Origin: Bacillota bacterium
Lineage (GTDB): Bacteria > Bacillota > Bacilli > Paenibacillales > Paenibacillaceae
DNA length: 54,143 nucleotides
Assembly: GCA_023386495.1 (NCBI GenBank)
Contig: JAEWJS010000146.1
Span: forward strand, 1 to 54,143
Reading direction: 5' to 3'
Shown here: positions 42,426 to 51,759 of the stretch, one piece after another
Layout: each line of letters begins with the position of its first letter
Numbering within the stretch: position 1 is the first letter of the stretch
Notes under the pieces: model-generated
Database searches by the model: none
What the model saw: the letters and a program-made list of their open reading frames with translations, nothing else
What the model was told of the DNA's origin: nothing
Made by a program: the position numbers and the translations under genes

Positions 42426-43373
42426 ATGGTGAGCTACTCGATTCGACGCATCCTGCAGCTTGTCGTGACAATGCTTGGCGTCGTGACGCTGGTCTTCTTC
42501 TCGATCCGGCTCATTCCCGGCGACCCGGCGGCAGCCATGGCCGGCGACCACATGTCCGCCGAGGCGCTCGAGCAATTCCGCCAGAAGCTGGGGCTTGATG
42601 CCCCGCTCTGGCAGCAGTATCTGGACTACTTGACGAACATCGCCACGCTGAACTTCGGCCAGACGATTACGACCTCGCTCCCGATCGCGGATCTCATGCT
42701 GAAGGCACTCCCGATCACGCTCATTGTCGCGCTGCTTACCGTTCTATTCACCGTGCTGATCGCAATCCCGCTAGGCACGCTGGCAGCTTATCTAGCTAAT
42801 AAGGGAAAAAAGGCGCTCGACAACCTCATCACATGGTCCGCCATGGTCGTCGACCTGATGCCTTCGTTCTGGACGGCACTCATCCTGCTCCTGTTCCTCT
42901 CCCTCACGCTGGGTCTCCTGCCTGCGAGCGGTCCGGTATCATTCGATGATCCCGTCATGCTGCTTAAGCGGATCGCGCTGCCGATTATCGTGCTCGCCGT
43001 CACGCAGGTCGCGACGCTTGCCCGCATTACGCGCACAGCCGTGCTGGAGGTGCTGAACGAGGACTATGTACGTACCGCGCGTTCGCTCGGCCTCTCTGAA
43101 GTACGCGTCGTGTTCCGCCACGCGCTTCGCAACGCGATGCTGCCGATCATTACGGTCGTCGGTCTCAGCTTCGGCAACCTGCTGGGAGGCACGGTGATCG
43201 TCGAATTTATTTTCTCCATACCGGGTGTGGGAACGCTGCTCGTGAACGGCATCAACAGCCGCGACTACCCGCTCGTCCAGAATGTCATTCTGTTCTATGC
43301 CTTCGTCTTCGTCGCCATTAACTTCATCACCGATATCGTCTACAAGAAAATCGACCCGAGGGTTCAGTTCTAG
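42426..43373 (+). CDS. ABC importer permease, DppB type
   Basis: A 315-residue permease with six helices. It opens with the DppB pattern SIRRILQLVVTMLGVVTLVFFSIRLIPGDPA and carries the EAA loop EDYVRTARSLGLSEVRVVFRHALRNAMLP (about 205-235). It begins 17 bases after the solute-binding protein gene, with AGGAGG upstream of ATG 42426. It pairs with the DppC-type permease that follows. Confidence 0.92.
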   Translation: MVSYSIRRILQLVVTMLGVVTLVFFSIRLIPGDPAAAMAGDHMSAEALEQFRQKLGLDAPLWQQYLDYLTNIATLNFGQTITTSLPIADLMLKALPITLIVALLTVLFTVLIAIPLGTLAAYLANKGKKALDNLITWSAMVVDLMPSFWTALILLLFLSLTLGLLPASGPVSFDDPVMLLKRIALPIIVLAVTQVATLARITRTAVLEVLNEDYVRTARSLGLSEVRVVFRHALRNAMLPIITVVGLSFGNLLGGTVIVEFIFSIPGVGTLLVNGINSRDYPLVQNVILFYAFVFVAINFITDIVYKKIDPRVQF

Positions 43374-43391
43374 AGAGGGAGTGTGATCTAC

Positions 43392-44294
43392 GTGAAGCAG
43401 GAAGCTCTCGCCGCACCTATCGGGAACACGGCTGCCGCGGCTCCGCGCCGCAGCGGCATCCGAATCCCGTACATCACGCCGCTGATATCGAATCGCAATG
43501 CACGGTGGGCGCTGGCCATTCTGCTCCCGATTGTGCTGCTCGCACTGTTCGCGAAAGTGCTGCCGCTGCAGCCGCCGCTTACGACGAACATCGCCGCCAG
43601 CATGTCGCCGCCTTCCTTCGCTCACCCGTTCGGTACCGATAAGCTCGGACGCGATGTCCTCAGCCGGACGCTGGAAGGCGTCAAAATCTCGCTCGTCGTC
43701 GGATTCGCCGTAGCGGCTGCGGCACTCGTCTTCGGCATCGTGCTCGGCACCGTCTCCGGCTTCTTCGGCCGCGCGGTCGACCGGATTATTATGGGGACCG
43801 TCGATATTTTCCTCGCGTTCCCGTCCCTGCTGCTCGCGATCGGCATGGTGGCTGTGCTCGGCGCCGGCACGATCCCGGTCATCTGCGCCATCGCGCTGGC
43901 CGACATCCCGCGATTCATCCGGCTGCAGCGGTCGCTGGTCATCGGGCTGAAGTCGCGTACCTTCATCGATGCAGCCCGCACTGTCGGCGCATCGCAGCGC
44001 TGGCTCATGCACAGGCACATCGTGCCGAACACGATTGCGCCTCTGTTGGTCGCCGCCAGCATCGCTGCCGCTAACGCGATTCTGATCGAGGCCAGCCTCA
44101 GCTTCCTCGGCCTCGGCATCCTGCCGCCCGAGCCGTCGCTCGGCAACATTATCAAGGACGGCCAGGCGTATCTGCAGCAGGCATGGTGGATCTCCGCACT
44201 GCCCGGCTGCGTCATCCTGCTGATCGCGATCTCGCTGCATCTGTTGTCCGACGGGATCCGGGAGGCGCTTGACCCGCGCGCACGCAAGTCCTAA
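43392..44294 (+). CDS. ABC importer permease, DppC type
   Basis: A 300-residue permease with the DppC N-terminal extension, six helices, HPFGTDKLGRDVLSRTLEG (about 80-98) and the EAA loop FIDAARTVGASQRWLMHRHIVPN. GTG 43392 is chosen because GGGAG at 43377-43381 is ten bases upstream; GTG 43383, three codons earlier, would have one base of spacing. It follows the DppB-type gene directly. Confidence 0.9.
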   Translation: MKQEALAAPIGNTAAAAPRRSGIRIPYITPLISNRNARWALAILLPIVLLALFAKVLPLQPPLTTNIAASMSPPSFAHPFGTDKLGRDVLSRTLEGVKISLVVGFAVAAAALVFGIVLGTVSGFFGRAVDRIIMGTVDIFLAFPSLLLAIGMVAVLGAGTIPVICAIALADIPRFIRLQRSLVIGLKSRTFIDAARTVGASQRWLMHRHIVPNTIAPLLVAASIAAANAILIEASLSFLGLGILPPEPSLGNIIKDGQAYLQQAWWISALPGCVILLIAISLHLLSDGIREALDPRARKS

Positions 44295-44356
44295 CCCTAT
44301 TGCCAGATTATGATCACTCGGCTTCACTATCCTATCGAATCCCGGAGGTGTTCTCG

Positions 44357-46384
44357 ATGTCCACGCCGCTTCTGCAGGTTAGAGACCTGCATACGCATTT
44401 TTTCACCGATTCGGGAACCGTCAGAGCCGTGAACGGCGTCAGCTTCGATCTCGAGCGCGGCGACCGTCTCGCCATCGTAGGCGAGAGCGGCTCGGGCAAG
44501 AGCGCGATGGCCATGTCCCTGATTCAGCTCATTGCCTATCCGGGCAAGGTCGTCTCCGGCAGCGTTAAGCTCGAGGGCCAGCAGCTGATCGGACTCCGCG
44601 AGCAAGAGCTGAATGCCGTCCGCGGCAAGCTTGTCGGCACGGTATTCCAGGACCCGATGTCGTCGCTTGATCCCGTCATGCGGATCGAAGATCAGATGGT
44701 CGTGCCGATTCGCAAGCATCTCGGCCTCGGCGCCAAGGAAGCGCGGGAACGCGCGATTGAACTGCTGAGCCAAGTCGGCATTCCCGATGCTGCCAAGCGG
44801 ATCTCCGCATACCCCTATGAGCTGAGCGGCGGCATGCGGCAGCGCGTCATGATCGCGATGGCGCTGTCCAGCAGCCCGAAGCTGATCATTGCCGACGAGC
44901 CGACGACGGCGCTCGACGTCACCATCCAAGCGCAGATCGTCGAGCTGCTCAAGGGGCTGACCGAGACGACCGGCACGGCGATGATGTTCATAACGCATGA
45001 TCTAGGCCTCGTAGCGCGCTTCGCGCAAAAGGTCGCCGTCATGTACGCAGGCCGCATCGTCGAGTACGGAACGGTGCGCGAGCTGTTCGAGCATCCGCGC
45101 CATCCTTACACGCAGAGCCTGCTCATGACGATTCCGAGCGTCAGCGGCGAGAAACGCCGCAGGCTGCTGCAGATCCAGGGCTATCCGCCGGACATGAAGC
45201 TGCCGGTTGTCGGCTGCGCATACAAGGAACGCTGCCCGGCAGCATTCGACCGATGCTTCTCGGAAGCGCCGGAGTTGACGCCGCGAGATGATCGCGGAGG
45301 AAGCGATCAAGCCGCCGCATGCTGGCGGGACCGCGGCCTCTTCACCGACGAGCGAAGCGATACCGCCGCGCTTGCCGAGGCATTCGCGCCGCCGGTGCAA
45401 GCCGATGCAGCGGTGTCAGCAGCAGCGGAAGACGTTCTGCAGGAAGCGAGCAGCGCATTGTCGCCGGTCGTGCTGCAGATTTCCGGGCTGCATAAGCATT
45501 TTCGCAAGAAGGCGACGCTGCCGTGGAAGCCCTCCACGGCGATTCGCGCCGTGAACGGCATCGATATTACGCTGCGCCGCGGCGAGACGATCGGCATTGT
45601 CGGCGAGAGCGGCTGCGGCAAGAGCACGACCGCGCGCATGCTGCTCGGTCTCGACGAGCCGACTGAAGGCGAGATCATGTCCGAAGGCAGCATCCAGATC
45701 GTCTTCCAGGATCCGTTCTCGTCATTCAATCCGAAGATGAAGATCGGCGACATCATCGCCGAGCCGCTCCATGTCAAGAAGATCGGCACGCGGGATGAGC
45801 GAAGCCGTCGCGTCCGCGAGCTGATCCAGAAGGTCGGACTGGAGTCCTCCTACCTCGACCGCTATCCCAGCCAACTGAGCGGCGGGCAGCGGCAGCGCGT
45901 CGGCGTCGCCCGCGCGCTGGCGCTCAATCCGGCGGTCGTCGTGGCCGATGAACCGACCTCGGCGCTCGATGTGTCCGTTCGCGCGCAGATCATCAATCTG
46001 TTATGCGACCTGAAGGAAGAGCTCGGCGTCAGCTTCGTCTTCATCTCGCATGACCTGTCTACCGTCCGCTATATCTCGGATACGATCGCCGTCATGTATC
46101 TGGGCGAGATCGTCGAATACGGGCCGGCCGAGGAGATTTTCCTGAAGCCTGCGCACCCTTATACCGCGGCGCTGCTCGCCTCCGTCCCCGTGCCGGATCC
46201 CGTGCTCGAAGAGCAGCGCGAGAAGATCGTCCTGACAGGCGAGTTGCCCAGCCCGGCGAACCCGCCGGCAGGCTGCGCATTCAGCTCCCGCTGTCCGATC
46301 GCGATGGAGGCTTGCATGTCGAGCAAGCCGCAGCTTGTCGAATACGACGGCGGACGCAAGGTATCATGCCATGCTGTCTCCTGA
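44357..46384 (+). CDS. Fused double ATPase of the peptide-type ABC importer (DppD-DppF)
   Basis: A 675-residue protein with two ATPase halves. Half 1 (about 5-330) has GESGSGKS, LSGGMRQRV and LIIADEPT plus a Cys-rich tail (CPAAFDRC). A linker rich in Ala follows. Half 2 (about 370-670) has GESGCGKST, LSGGQRQRV, VVVADEPT and CAFSSRCPIAMEAC. Half 2 is short between LLGLDEPTEGE and IQIVFQDP: about 20 residues usual in DppF are absent. ATG 44357 has GGAGGTG upstream. It supplies energy for the two permeases just before it. Confidence 0.9.
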   Translation: MSTPLLQVRDLHTHFFTDSGTVRAVNGVSFDLERGDRLAIVGESGSGKSAMAMSLIQLIAYPGKVVSGSVKLEGQQLIGLREQELNAVRGKLVGTVFQDPMSSLDPVMRIEDQMVVPIRKHLGLGAKEARERAIELLSQVGIPDAAKRISAYPYELSGGMRQRVMIAMALSSSPKLIIADEPTTALDVTIQAQIVELLKGLTETTGTAMMFITHDLGLVARFAQKVAVMYAGRIVEYGTVRELFEHPRHPYTQSLLMTIPSVSGEKRRRLLQIQGYPPDMKLPVVGCAYKERCPAAFDRCFSEAPELTPRDDRGGSDQAAACWRDRGLFTDERSDTAALAEAFAPPVQADAAVSAAAEDVLQEASSALSPVVLQISGLHKHFRKKATLPWKPSTAIRAVNGIDITLRRGETIGIVGESGCGKSTTARMLLGLDEPTEGEIMSEGSIQIVFQDPFSSFNPKMKIGDIIAEPLHVKKIGTRDERSRRVRELIQKVGLESSYLDRYPSQLSGGQRQRVGVARALALNPAVVVADEPTSALDVSVRAQIINLLCDLKEELGVSFVFISHDLSTVRYISDTIAVMYLGEIVEYGPAEEIFLKPAHPYTAALLASVPVPDPVLEEQREKIVLTGELPSPANPPAGCAFSSRCPIAMEACMSSKPQLVEYDGGRKVSCHAVS

Positions 46385-47741
46385 GTTCTACCGCAAGTTC
46401 GGCATCTATGGCGGCGGCCTATTCTTCACCATTACCGGCATGGCGCAGCCGTTCTTCACGCTGTATGCCCAAGAGGTCGGCGCATCGACGGCGGCGATCG
46501 GGCTGATGGTGACGCTGCGGTCCGTGCTCCCAATTTTCATCGCGATGCCTGTCGGTCAATTGATCGATTCCGTCGGCCCGATCCGCATGCTGAAGTACGG
46601 CAGCGCGTTCCTCATCCTGTCGCTGTTCACGAACATGATTGCTGGCAGCTTGTGGATGCTATCCTTATCGCAAGTGTTCATGGGCACCTGCGTCATCATC
46701 ATGGCATCCTCGTTCCAAGTGCTCGTCTCCGAAGGGCAGAAGAACGAGCGCAACGAGAACATCAAGAAATATTCGATGTGGATGTCCGGCGGCGGCATGC
46801 TGGGACCGCTGATCGGCGGCGCGGTCACCTCGCTGTTCGCGAATCAACTGTTCGGCTACAAGTTCACGTTCGGCGCTGCTTGCGTGATGTCCGTGCTATT
46901 CTTCATCCTGCTGCTCGTGACGGCGAGAGGCTATGTCCGGGAGAGCACGGCCGGGGCAGTCGATCCACGGGAACTGCTCAAGCTGAAGGGCATCACCGAC
47001 AGCTATATGAGCGGCATCGGCCTCATGAAGATCCGTTCCGTCCAATTCGGGATGATCGGGACTTTCCTCATTATGTACATTCAAGCGCTCTACATGAGCT
47101 TCATGCCGATCTACCTCGACCAGCTCGGCTTCGCGACGATGGCCATCTCGCTCATCATCTCGCTCAAAGGGCTGGCCGGCATGCTCTCTCGTTACGGGCT
47201 AAGCTGGATCATGAAGAAGACGCACATGGAGCGGATTCTGCTCATCGCCGGCATGATCGCCGCGATCTGCGTTGTGCTGACGCCGCTCGCGGGGTTGCAC
47301 ATCGCGGGCATCGTCCTGCTGGCGCTCGTGATGGGGGCTGCCGTCGGCATTAACTTGCCGGTCAGCATCATGATCGTCGTGAACGATACGAAGGATTCGG
47401 ATCGGGGCAAAATCATGGGGCTGCGGCTCATCATGAATCGCTTCTCGCAAATACTCAGCCCCGCGATGTTCGGCTTACTCGGGCAATTATTCGGCCTCAC
47501 GGCCGCGTTCTACAGCGGCGGCGCCTTCTTGGTGGCGACGATGCTCGGTTTCGCCGGGTATACGTCGGTCAGGTGGAAGCTCCGCACGTCCGGCTCTGAA
47601 CGGGGCGCTGCAGGCGAGAGGCGCGCGGAGGGCGGCTTAGCGCCGGAGGAGCCGCCGGATGCGCTCGCAGCGGAACCGCACGAACGCGCGGCAGCCGGCG
47701 CCGCCGTCGGCGACGGCAAAGCTGCTGCGGCGGTGAAGTAG
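46371..47741 (+). CDS. MFS transporter
   Basis: A 456-residue MFS protein with about twelve helices (to about residue 395) and an Ala/Glu/Arg-rich cytoplasmic tail of about 55 residues. The opening GGLFFTITGMAQPFFTLYAQEVGAS and VGQLIDSVGPIRMLKYGS (loop 2-3) are typical. ATG 46371 overlaps the ATPase gene by 14 bases and is preceded by GCAAGG, which indicates translational coupling. It probably exports or imports a product linked to the amidohydrolases. The substrate is unknown. Confidence 0.85.
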   Translation: MLSPEFYRKFGIYGGGLFFTITGMAQPFFTLYAQEVGASTAAIGLMVTLRSVLPIFIAMPVGQLIDSVGPIRMLKYGSAFLILSLFTNMIAGSLWMLSLSQVFMGTCVIIMASSFQVLVSEGQKNERNENIKKYSMWMSGGGMLGPLIGGAVTSLFANQLFGYKFTFGAACVMSVLFFILLLVTARGYVRESTAGAVDPRELLKLKGITDSYMSGIGLMKIRSVQFGMIGTFLIMYIQALYMSFMPIYLDQLGFATMAISLIISLKGLAGMLSRYGLSWIMKKTHMERILLIAGMIAAICVVLTPLAGLHIAGIVLLALVMGAAVGINLPVSIMIVVNDTKDSDRGKIMGLRLIMNRFSQILSPAMFGLLGQLFGLTAAFYSGGAFLVATMLGFAGYTSVRWKLRTSGSERGAAGERRAEGGLAPEEPPDALAAEPHERAAAGAAVGDGKAAAAVK

Positions 47742-47751
47742 ACTCGCAGCA

Positions 47752-47788
47752 TGCCAGGGGGACACCAGATCGGTGTGTATCCCTGGCA
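47752..47788 (+). terminator. Stem-loop after the transporter operon
   Basis: TGCCAGGG (47752-47759) pairs with CCCTGGCA (47781-47788) and an inner ACAC/GTGT pair extends the stem. There is no clear T-tract. Confidence 0.45.
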
Positions 47789-47831
47789 ACTGCGCTGCTC
47801 ACGCCGGGCCTGTTGCTCCATAAAAACACAA

Positions 47832-47865
47832 AACGCCCTTCCTGCCTTGCGGCAAAAAGGACGTT
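47832..47865 (-). terminator. Terminator of the hydrolase-like gene
   Basis: AACG-CCTT/AAGG-CGTT outer stem with an inner TGCC/GGCA pair, followed on the minus strand by TTGTGTTTTT. It ends the gene at 47878-48636. Confidence 0.7.
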
Positions 47866-47877
47866 CTTCGTCTGCAT

Positions 47878-48636
47878 TTACAACACCTGCCCGAACCAAT
47901 CCCACAGCACATTCAGCGACTTCGCGAGATTCGAGACCGGCCCCTTGCCCTTCATGGGCGAAAAATAACTCGGATGCTGCCCGCGGATATCGACCAGCGC
48001 GATGCGTTCCGGCGCGTACAGACGCGTGCGGCTCTCGCCGGCGCTGTACAGCAGGCCCGGGTAGCGATGCGCGTTCAGCTTGTAGTTGTCATGCGCCCAA
48101 CTTCCCTGCCAGGTCATCGGGTCACCCTCGACGCCGATGCCCTTCTTCGCCAAGTAGCCGACCCGCGCGCGGAACTCGCTCCCGATCGGCACCTTCGGCG
48201 AGCCGACCTGCGCGACGAAGCGCACATCGCAGCCCTCTCGCTCGAGTAACTCCGCCGCGTGATAGGCCGCGACGCCTCCGCCCCCATGCCCGATGAACAA
48301 GAGCGGCGTGCTCGCCCCCAGCATCCGCACCTGTCGCTGCACCCGCTGTCCGCCGATCGACTGCCCTGCCTGTTCCGGCTTCAGCCGCGCATCCCGTCCT
48401 GCCGCATACCAATGCTTCATGACGCCTCCGCCAACGCCTGCCTCAGCTCCCGTGTCAGCTCCGACATCCGCAATCCCGCTGCTGCCTTCGCCGATCATAC
48501 CGTAAGCCTGAATCGTCCGCAGGCGCACGGTTCTCCGCTCCGCATCGAACCGATTCCGCAGCGCATCCGCCAGCGGCTTGAACATCTCTCGCGGCGTATC
48601 CGCCCCGCCTACGAAATACACCGTCACCGGCTCCAT
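47878..48636 (-). CDS. Alpha/beta-hydrolase-like protein lacking the nucleophile
   Basis: A 252-residue soluble protein. VTVYFVGGADTP opens like a hydrolase core, and PLLFIGHGGGGVAAYHAAELL (about 111-131) looks like the nucleophile elbow GHSxG, but glycine replaces the serine. A low-complexity Gly/Ala/Asp stretch (about 55-72) interrupts the domain. It may be an inactive hydrolase or binding protein. GGGAGTGG precedes ATG 48636 and TATAAT occurs about 40 bases upstream without a clear -35. No family was firmly recognised. Confidence 0.55.
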   Translation of the reverse strand: MEPVTVYFVGGADTPREMFKPLADALRNRFDAERRTVRLRTIQAYGMIGEGSSGIADVGADTGAEAGVGGGVMKHWYAAGRDARLKPEQAGQSIGGQRVQRQVRMLGASTPLLFIGHGGGGVAAYHAAELLEREGCDVRFVAQVGSPKVPIGSEFRARVGYLAKKGIGVEGDPMTWQGSWAHDNYKLNAHRYPGLLYSAGESRTRLYAPERIALVDIRGQHPSYFSPMKGKGPVSNLAKSLNVLWDWFGQVL

Positions 48637-48736
48637 ACGCGATCCACTCCCATGAATGCTTTGTCTCTCGATTATAACACGTTGGACGCTCGGTCGCCGT
48701 CAGGGGTTATCATCGCCCAACGTCACAGCACAACAA

Positions 48737-48770
48737 GAGCCTGCCCGATCGTCTCCGATCAAGCAGGCCC
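48737..48770 (-). terminator. Terminator of the quinol oxidase operon
   Basis: GAGCCTGC-GATC pairs with GATC-GCAGGCCC, followed on the minus strand by TTGTTGTG. It lies 22 bases after the subunit IV gene. Confidence 0.75.
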
Positions 48771-48791
48771 TCCCCGTGCACCACACTAACT

Positions 48792-49136
48792 CTAAGTCGC
48801 AACCCCGTTATAGGTCATGATCCAGATCGAACCGCCGACGATGAGCACGACGATGACCAGACCGAAGATAAGCGTAATCAGGTTGTACCTCGGCTTCTCT
48901 TCCTCGCGCAGATGCATGAAGAACAGCAGCTGTACCGCGAACTGCAGCACCGCCGTGACCAGCAGCACGATCATCGTCCCCGTCCGATCCAGCAGATCGT
49001 TCAGCACGACGACGAGCGGGATGATCGTCAGCACGATCGACAGCAGGAAGCCGATCAGGTAAGACTTGAAGGAGCCATGCGCATGCTGAGCCGCATGCCC
49101 TTCCGCGCCATGCCCGCTATTCCCTTGAGCCGCCAT
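48792..49136 (-). CDS. qoxD: Quinol oxidase subunit IV
   Basis: A 114-residue membrane protein with three hydrophobic helices (about 25-45, 53-75, 85-108) and FAVQLLFFMHLREEEKPRYN between helices two and three, typical of subunit IV of bo3/aa3-type quinol oxidases. The first 21 residues are rich in histidine (HGAEGHAAQHAHG). It follows the subunit III gene with no gap beyond one base and has GGGGGTGA upstream of ATG 49136. Confidence 0.88.
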   Translation of the reverse strand: MAAQGNSGHGAEGHAAQHAHGSFKSYLIGFLLSIVLTIIPLVVVLNDLLDRTGTMIVLLVTAVLQFAVQLLFFMHLREEEKPRYNLITLIFGLVIVVLIVGGSIWIMTYNGVAT

Positions 49137-49137
49137 C

Positions 49138-49776
49138 CTACATCACCCCCATCAAGTAGACGATCGTGAAGACGAAGATCCACACGACGTCCAAGAAGTG
49201 CCAGTACAAGCTCACGACGTTCACCTTGCGCTTCGTCACGTCGTTGATGCCGCGCTTCCACAGCTGCAGAATGATCGACGTCATCCAGACGAGGCCGAGC
49301 GAGACGTGCAATCCGTGCGTGCCGACAAGCGTGTAGAATGCGGATAAAAATGCACTCGTTCCGATCGTCGCGCCTTCATGCACCATGTGCACGAATTCCG
49401 TCACTTCGAGCCCGATGAACGTCGCGCCCAGCAGCGCCGTGATTGCCAGCCAGAAGATGAGTCCGCGCTTGTCGCCGCGATTCATCGACAGCACCGCGAG
49501 TCCGCTCGTGAAGCTGCTCGTCAAGAGGATGAACGTCGATGCGATAACACCCGGCATCGCGAACAGTTCTGCCCCTGTCGGCCCGCCGTCCGTGTTGCCC
49601 TTCAGGACGACATAGGTCGCGAACAAGCAGCCGAACAGAATGACGTCGGTAATAAGGAAGATCCAGAAGCCGAACTGCCGCATCGACTCGAGGTCATGGT
49701 GACCGTCATGACCGCCGCCGTGTCCATGGGCCTGATGCCCTCCGGCCCCGGCTGTATGATTCAATCCTTGCGCCAT
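49138..49776 (-). CDS. qoxC: Quinol oxidase subunit III
   Basis: A 212-residue membrane protein with five hydrophobic helices (from about residue 33). FGFWIFLITDVILFGCLFATY and VGTHGLHVSLGLVW are family hallmarks. The N-terminal 30 residues are an unusual His/Gly-rich extension (HQAHGHGGGHDGHHD). ATG 49776 lies one base after the subunit I stop codon, so the genes are translationally coupled. Confidence 0.9.
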   Translation of the reverse strand: MAQGLNHTAGAGGHQAHGHGGGHDGHHDLESMRQFGFWIFLITDVILFGCLFATYVVLKGNTDGGPTGAELFAMPGVIASTFILLTSSFTSGLAVLSMNRGDKRGLIFWLAITALLGATFIGLEVTEFVHMVHEGATIGTSAFLSAFYTLVGTHGLHVSLGLVWMTSIILQLWKRGINDVTKRKVNVVSLYWHFLDVVWIFVFTIVYLMGVM

Positions 49777-49777
49777 G

Positions 49778-51748
49778 TTACATCGCCCCCCTTGCCGCCG
49801 CTTCCGTTCGCTTGATCTCCTCGACCGGAATGTAGTAGTCGTTATCGTACGTGAAGGAATGCCACAGCATGCATGCCGCGACGCCGATCAGGCCCGGGAT
49901 GGCCATCCACAGCCAATCCCAGACGAAGCCGAAGCCGGCCACGAACCAGAAGAAGGACTTGATGAACGGAATCGGCGAGTTCTTCGGCATGTGAATCGGC
50001 TCGAGCGCCGGCTGAGGCGCTGGCGCCTCTCCCCGCTCTCGGCGCTGCTTCTCTTCCCACCACGGATCTTGCTCGCCGGCGTAAGGCACCGTCGCGAAGT
50101 TATACAGCGGCGCCGGCGAAGGAATGGACCATTCCAGCGTGCGTCCTCCCCACGGGTCGCCCGTCGTGTCTTTCTCCATGAACTTGATGCTGTGCGCGAT
50201 CTGCCACACCTGGAACAGGAAGCCGATCCCCATCAGGAAGCCGCCGATCGTGCTGATCAGGTTCAGTTCGAACCAGCCGGTATCCCAGCTGTACGTATTG
50301 ACGCGCCGCGTCATGCCCATGAGACCGAGCGCATACTGCGGCATGAAGCAGACATAGAAGCCGATGTTCCAGAGCCAGAATGCCCACTTGCCCAGCCGCT
50401 CGTTCAGCTTGAAGCCGAACACCTTCGGCCACCAGTAGTACAGGCCCGCGAAATACCCGAACGCCACGCCGCCGATCAGCACTTGGTGGAAGTGCGCGAT
50501 CAGGAAGTAGCTGTTATGGAATTGAAAATCCGCCGGCGCGACAGACAGCATGACGCCAGTCATCCCGCCTACGACGAAGCACGGAATGAAGCCCATCGTC
50601 CACAGCATCGGTCCGTTGAAGGATATCCGTCCGCGGAACATCGTGAACAGCCAGTTGAACACCTTGACCCCAGTCGGTATCGCGATGACCATCGTCGTCA
50701 ACGCGAAGAAGGCGTTGACGTCCGCGCCGGAGCCCATCGTGAAGAAGTGATGCGCCCAGGTGAAGAATGAGAAGAAGCTGATGCTCATGAGCGCGAACAC
50801 CATGGACTTGTAGCCGAACAGTTTTTTCTTCGAGAAGGTCGCGACGATCTCGGAGAAGATGCCGAATGCCGGCAGCACGACGATATACACCTCGGGGTGT
50901 CCCCACATCCAGATCAAGTTGATGTACATCATCGGGTTGCCCCCGCCGTCCAGCGTGAAGAAGTGCGCGCCCAGATAACGGTCCAGGAACAATAGCGCCA
51001 GCGTCACCGTCAGGATCGGGAAGGCGAAAATAATCGTCACGCAGCTCGACAGCACGGACCATGAGAACATCGGCATTTTCATCAGCTTCATCCCAGGCGC
51101 TCTCATCTTGAGAATCGTCACGATGAAGTTGATGCCGGTCATCAGCGAGCCGATACCGGATATCTGGATGCCCCAGATGTAGAAGTCCTGCCCGACGCCT
51201 GGACTGAATGCCTTGCCCGACAATGGCGGATAAGCCAGCCATCCGGCATCGGCCGAACCGCCGATGACGAACGAGACGTTGAACAGCATCGCGCCCCAGA
51301 AGAACAGCCAGAAGCTCAAGCTGTTCAGGAACGGGAACGCGACGTCGCGCGCGCCGATCTGCAGCGGCACGACGATATTGAACAAGCCGAACATGAGCGG
51401 CATCGCCATGAACAGAATCATGATGACGCCGTGCGTCGTGAAAATTTGATTATAGTGTTCCGCCGATAAGAATTCCATATCCGGCATGACCAACTGCGTC
51501 CGCATGAGCAGCGCATCCATCCCGCCGCGGAACAGCATGAGCAGCGCGGCAATGATGTACATGATGCCGATCCGCTTGTGGTCGACCGTCGTCAGCCATT
51601 CGCGCCACAGCCAGCCCCACTTCTTGAAGTAGGTCAGGGTGAACACGATCGCGATCATCGTCAGCGCGATTCCTACGTCTGCTCCGTAAATGAGCGGATC
51701 GCCGGTCACGAAGAACTCGGACGCGAATTCCTTGATTCTATCCAGCAT
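49778..51748 (-). CDS. qoxB: Quinol oxidase subunit I (heme-copper)
   Basis: A 656-residue heme-copper oxidase core. Heme and copper ligands are visible in TTHGVIMI, WMWGHPEVYIVVLP (copper-B His and cross-linked Tyr), WAHHFFTMG and AHFHQVLIGG. The N-terminal extra helix (IYGADVGIALTMIAIVFTL) and C-terminal region with two further hydrophobic segments match the QoxB/CyoB type rather than the cytochrome c oxidase type. It reduces oxygen and pumps protons using menaquinol. AGGAGGG precedes ATG 51748. Confidence 0.93.
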   Translation of the reverse strand: MLDRIKEFASEFFVTGDPLIYGADVGIALTMIAIVFTLTYFKKWGWLWREWLTTVDHKRIGIMYIIAALLMLFRGGMDALLMRTQLVMPDMEFLSAEHYNQIFTTHGVIMILFMAMPLMFGLFNIVVPLQIGARDVAFPFLNSLSFWLFFWGAMLFNVSFVIGGSADAGWLAYPPLSGKAFSPGVGQDFYIWGIQISGIGSLMTGINFIVTILKMRAPGMKLMKMPMFSWSVLSSCVTIIFAFPILTVTLALLFLDRYLGAHFFTLDGGGNPMMYINLIWMWGHPEVYIVVLPAFGIFSEIVATFSKKKLFGYKSMVFALMSISFFSFFTWAHHFFTMGSGADVNAFFALTTMVIAIPTGVKVFNWLFTMFRGRISFNGPMLWTMGFIPCFVVGGMTGVMLSVAPADFQFHNSYFLIAHFHQVLIGGVAFGYFAGLYYWWPKVFGFKLNERLGKWAFWLWNIGFYVCFMPQYALGLMGMTRRVNTYSWDTGWFELNLISTIGGFLMGIGFLFQVWQIAHSIKFMEKDTTGDPWGGRTLEWSIPSPAPLYNFATVPYAGEQDPWWEEKQRRERGEAPAPQPALEPIHMPKNSPIPFIKSFFWFVAGFGFVWDWLWMAIPGLIGVAACMLWHSFTYDNDYYIPVEEIKRTEAAARGAM

Positions 51749-51759
51749 GGTGTACCCTC

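Noticed and set aside
42939..44327. 462-codon open frame opposite the ABC permease genes
   Set aside because: Highly charged, low-complexity translation lying wholly antisense to two clear permease genes; no start signal.
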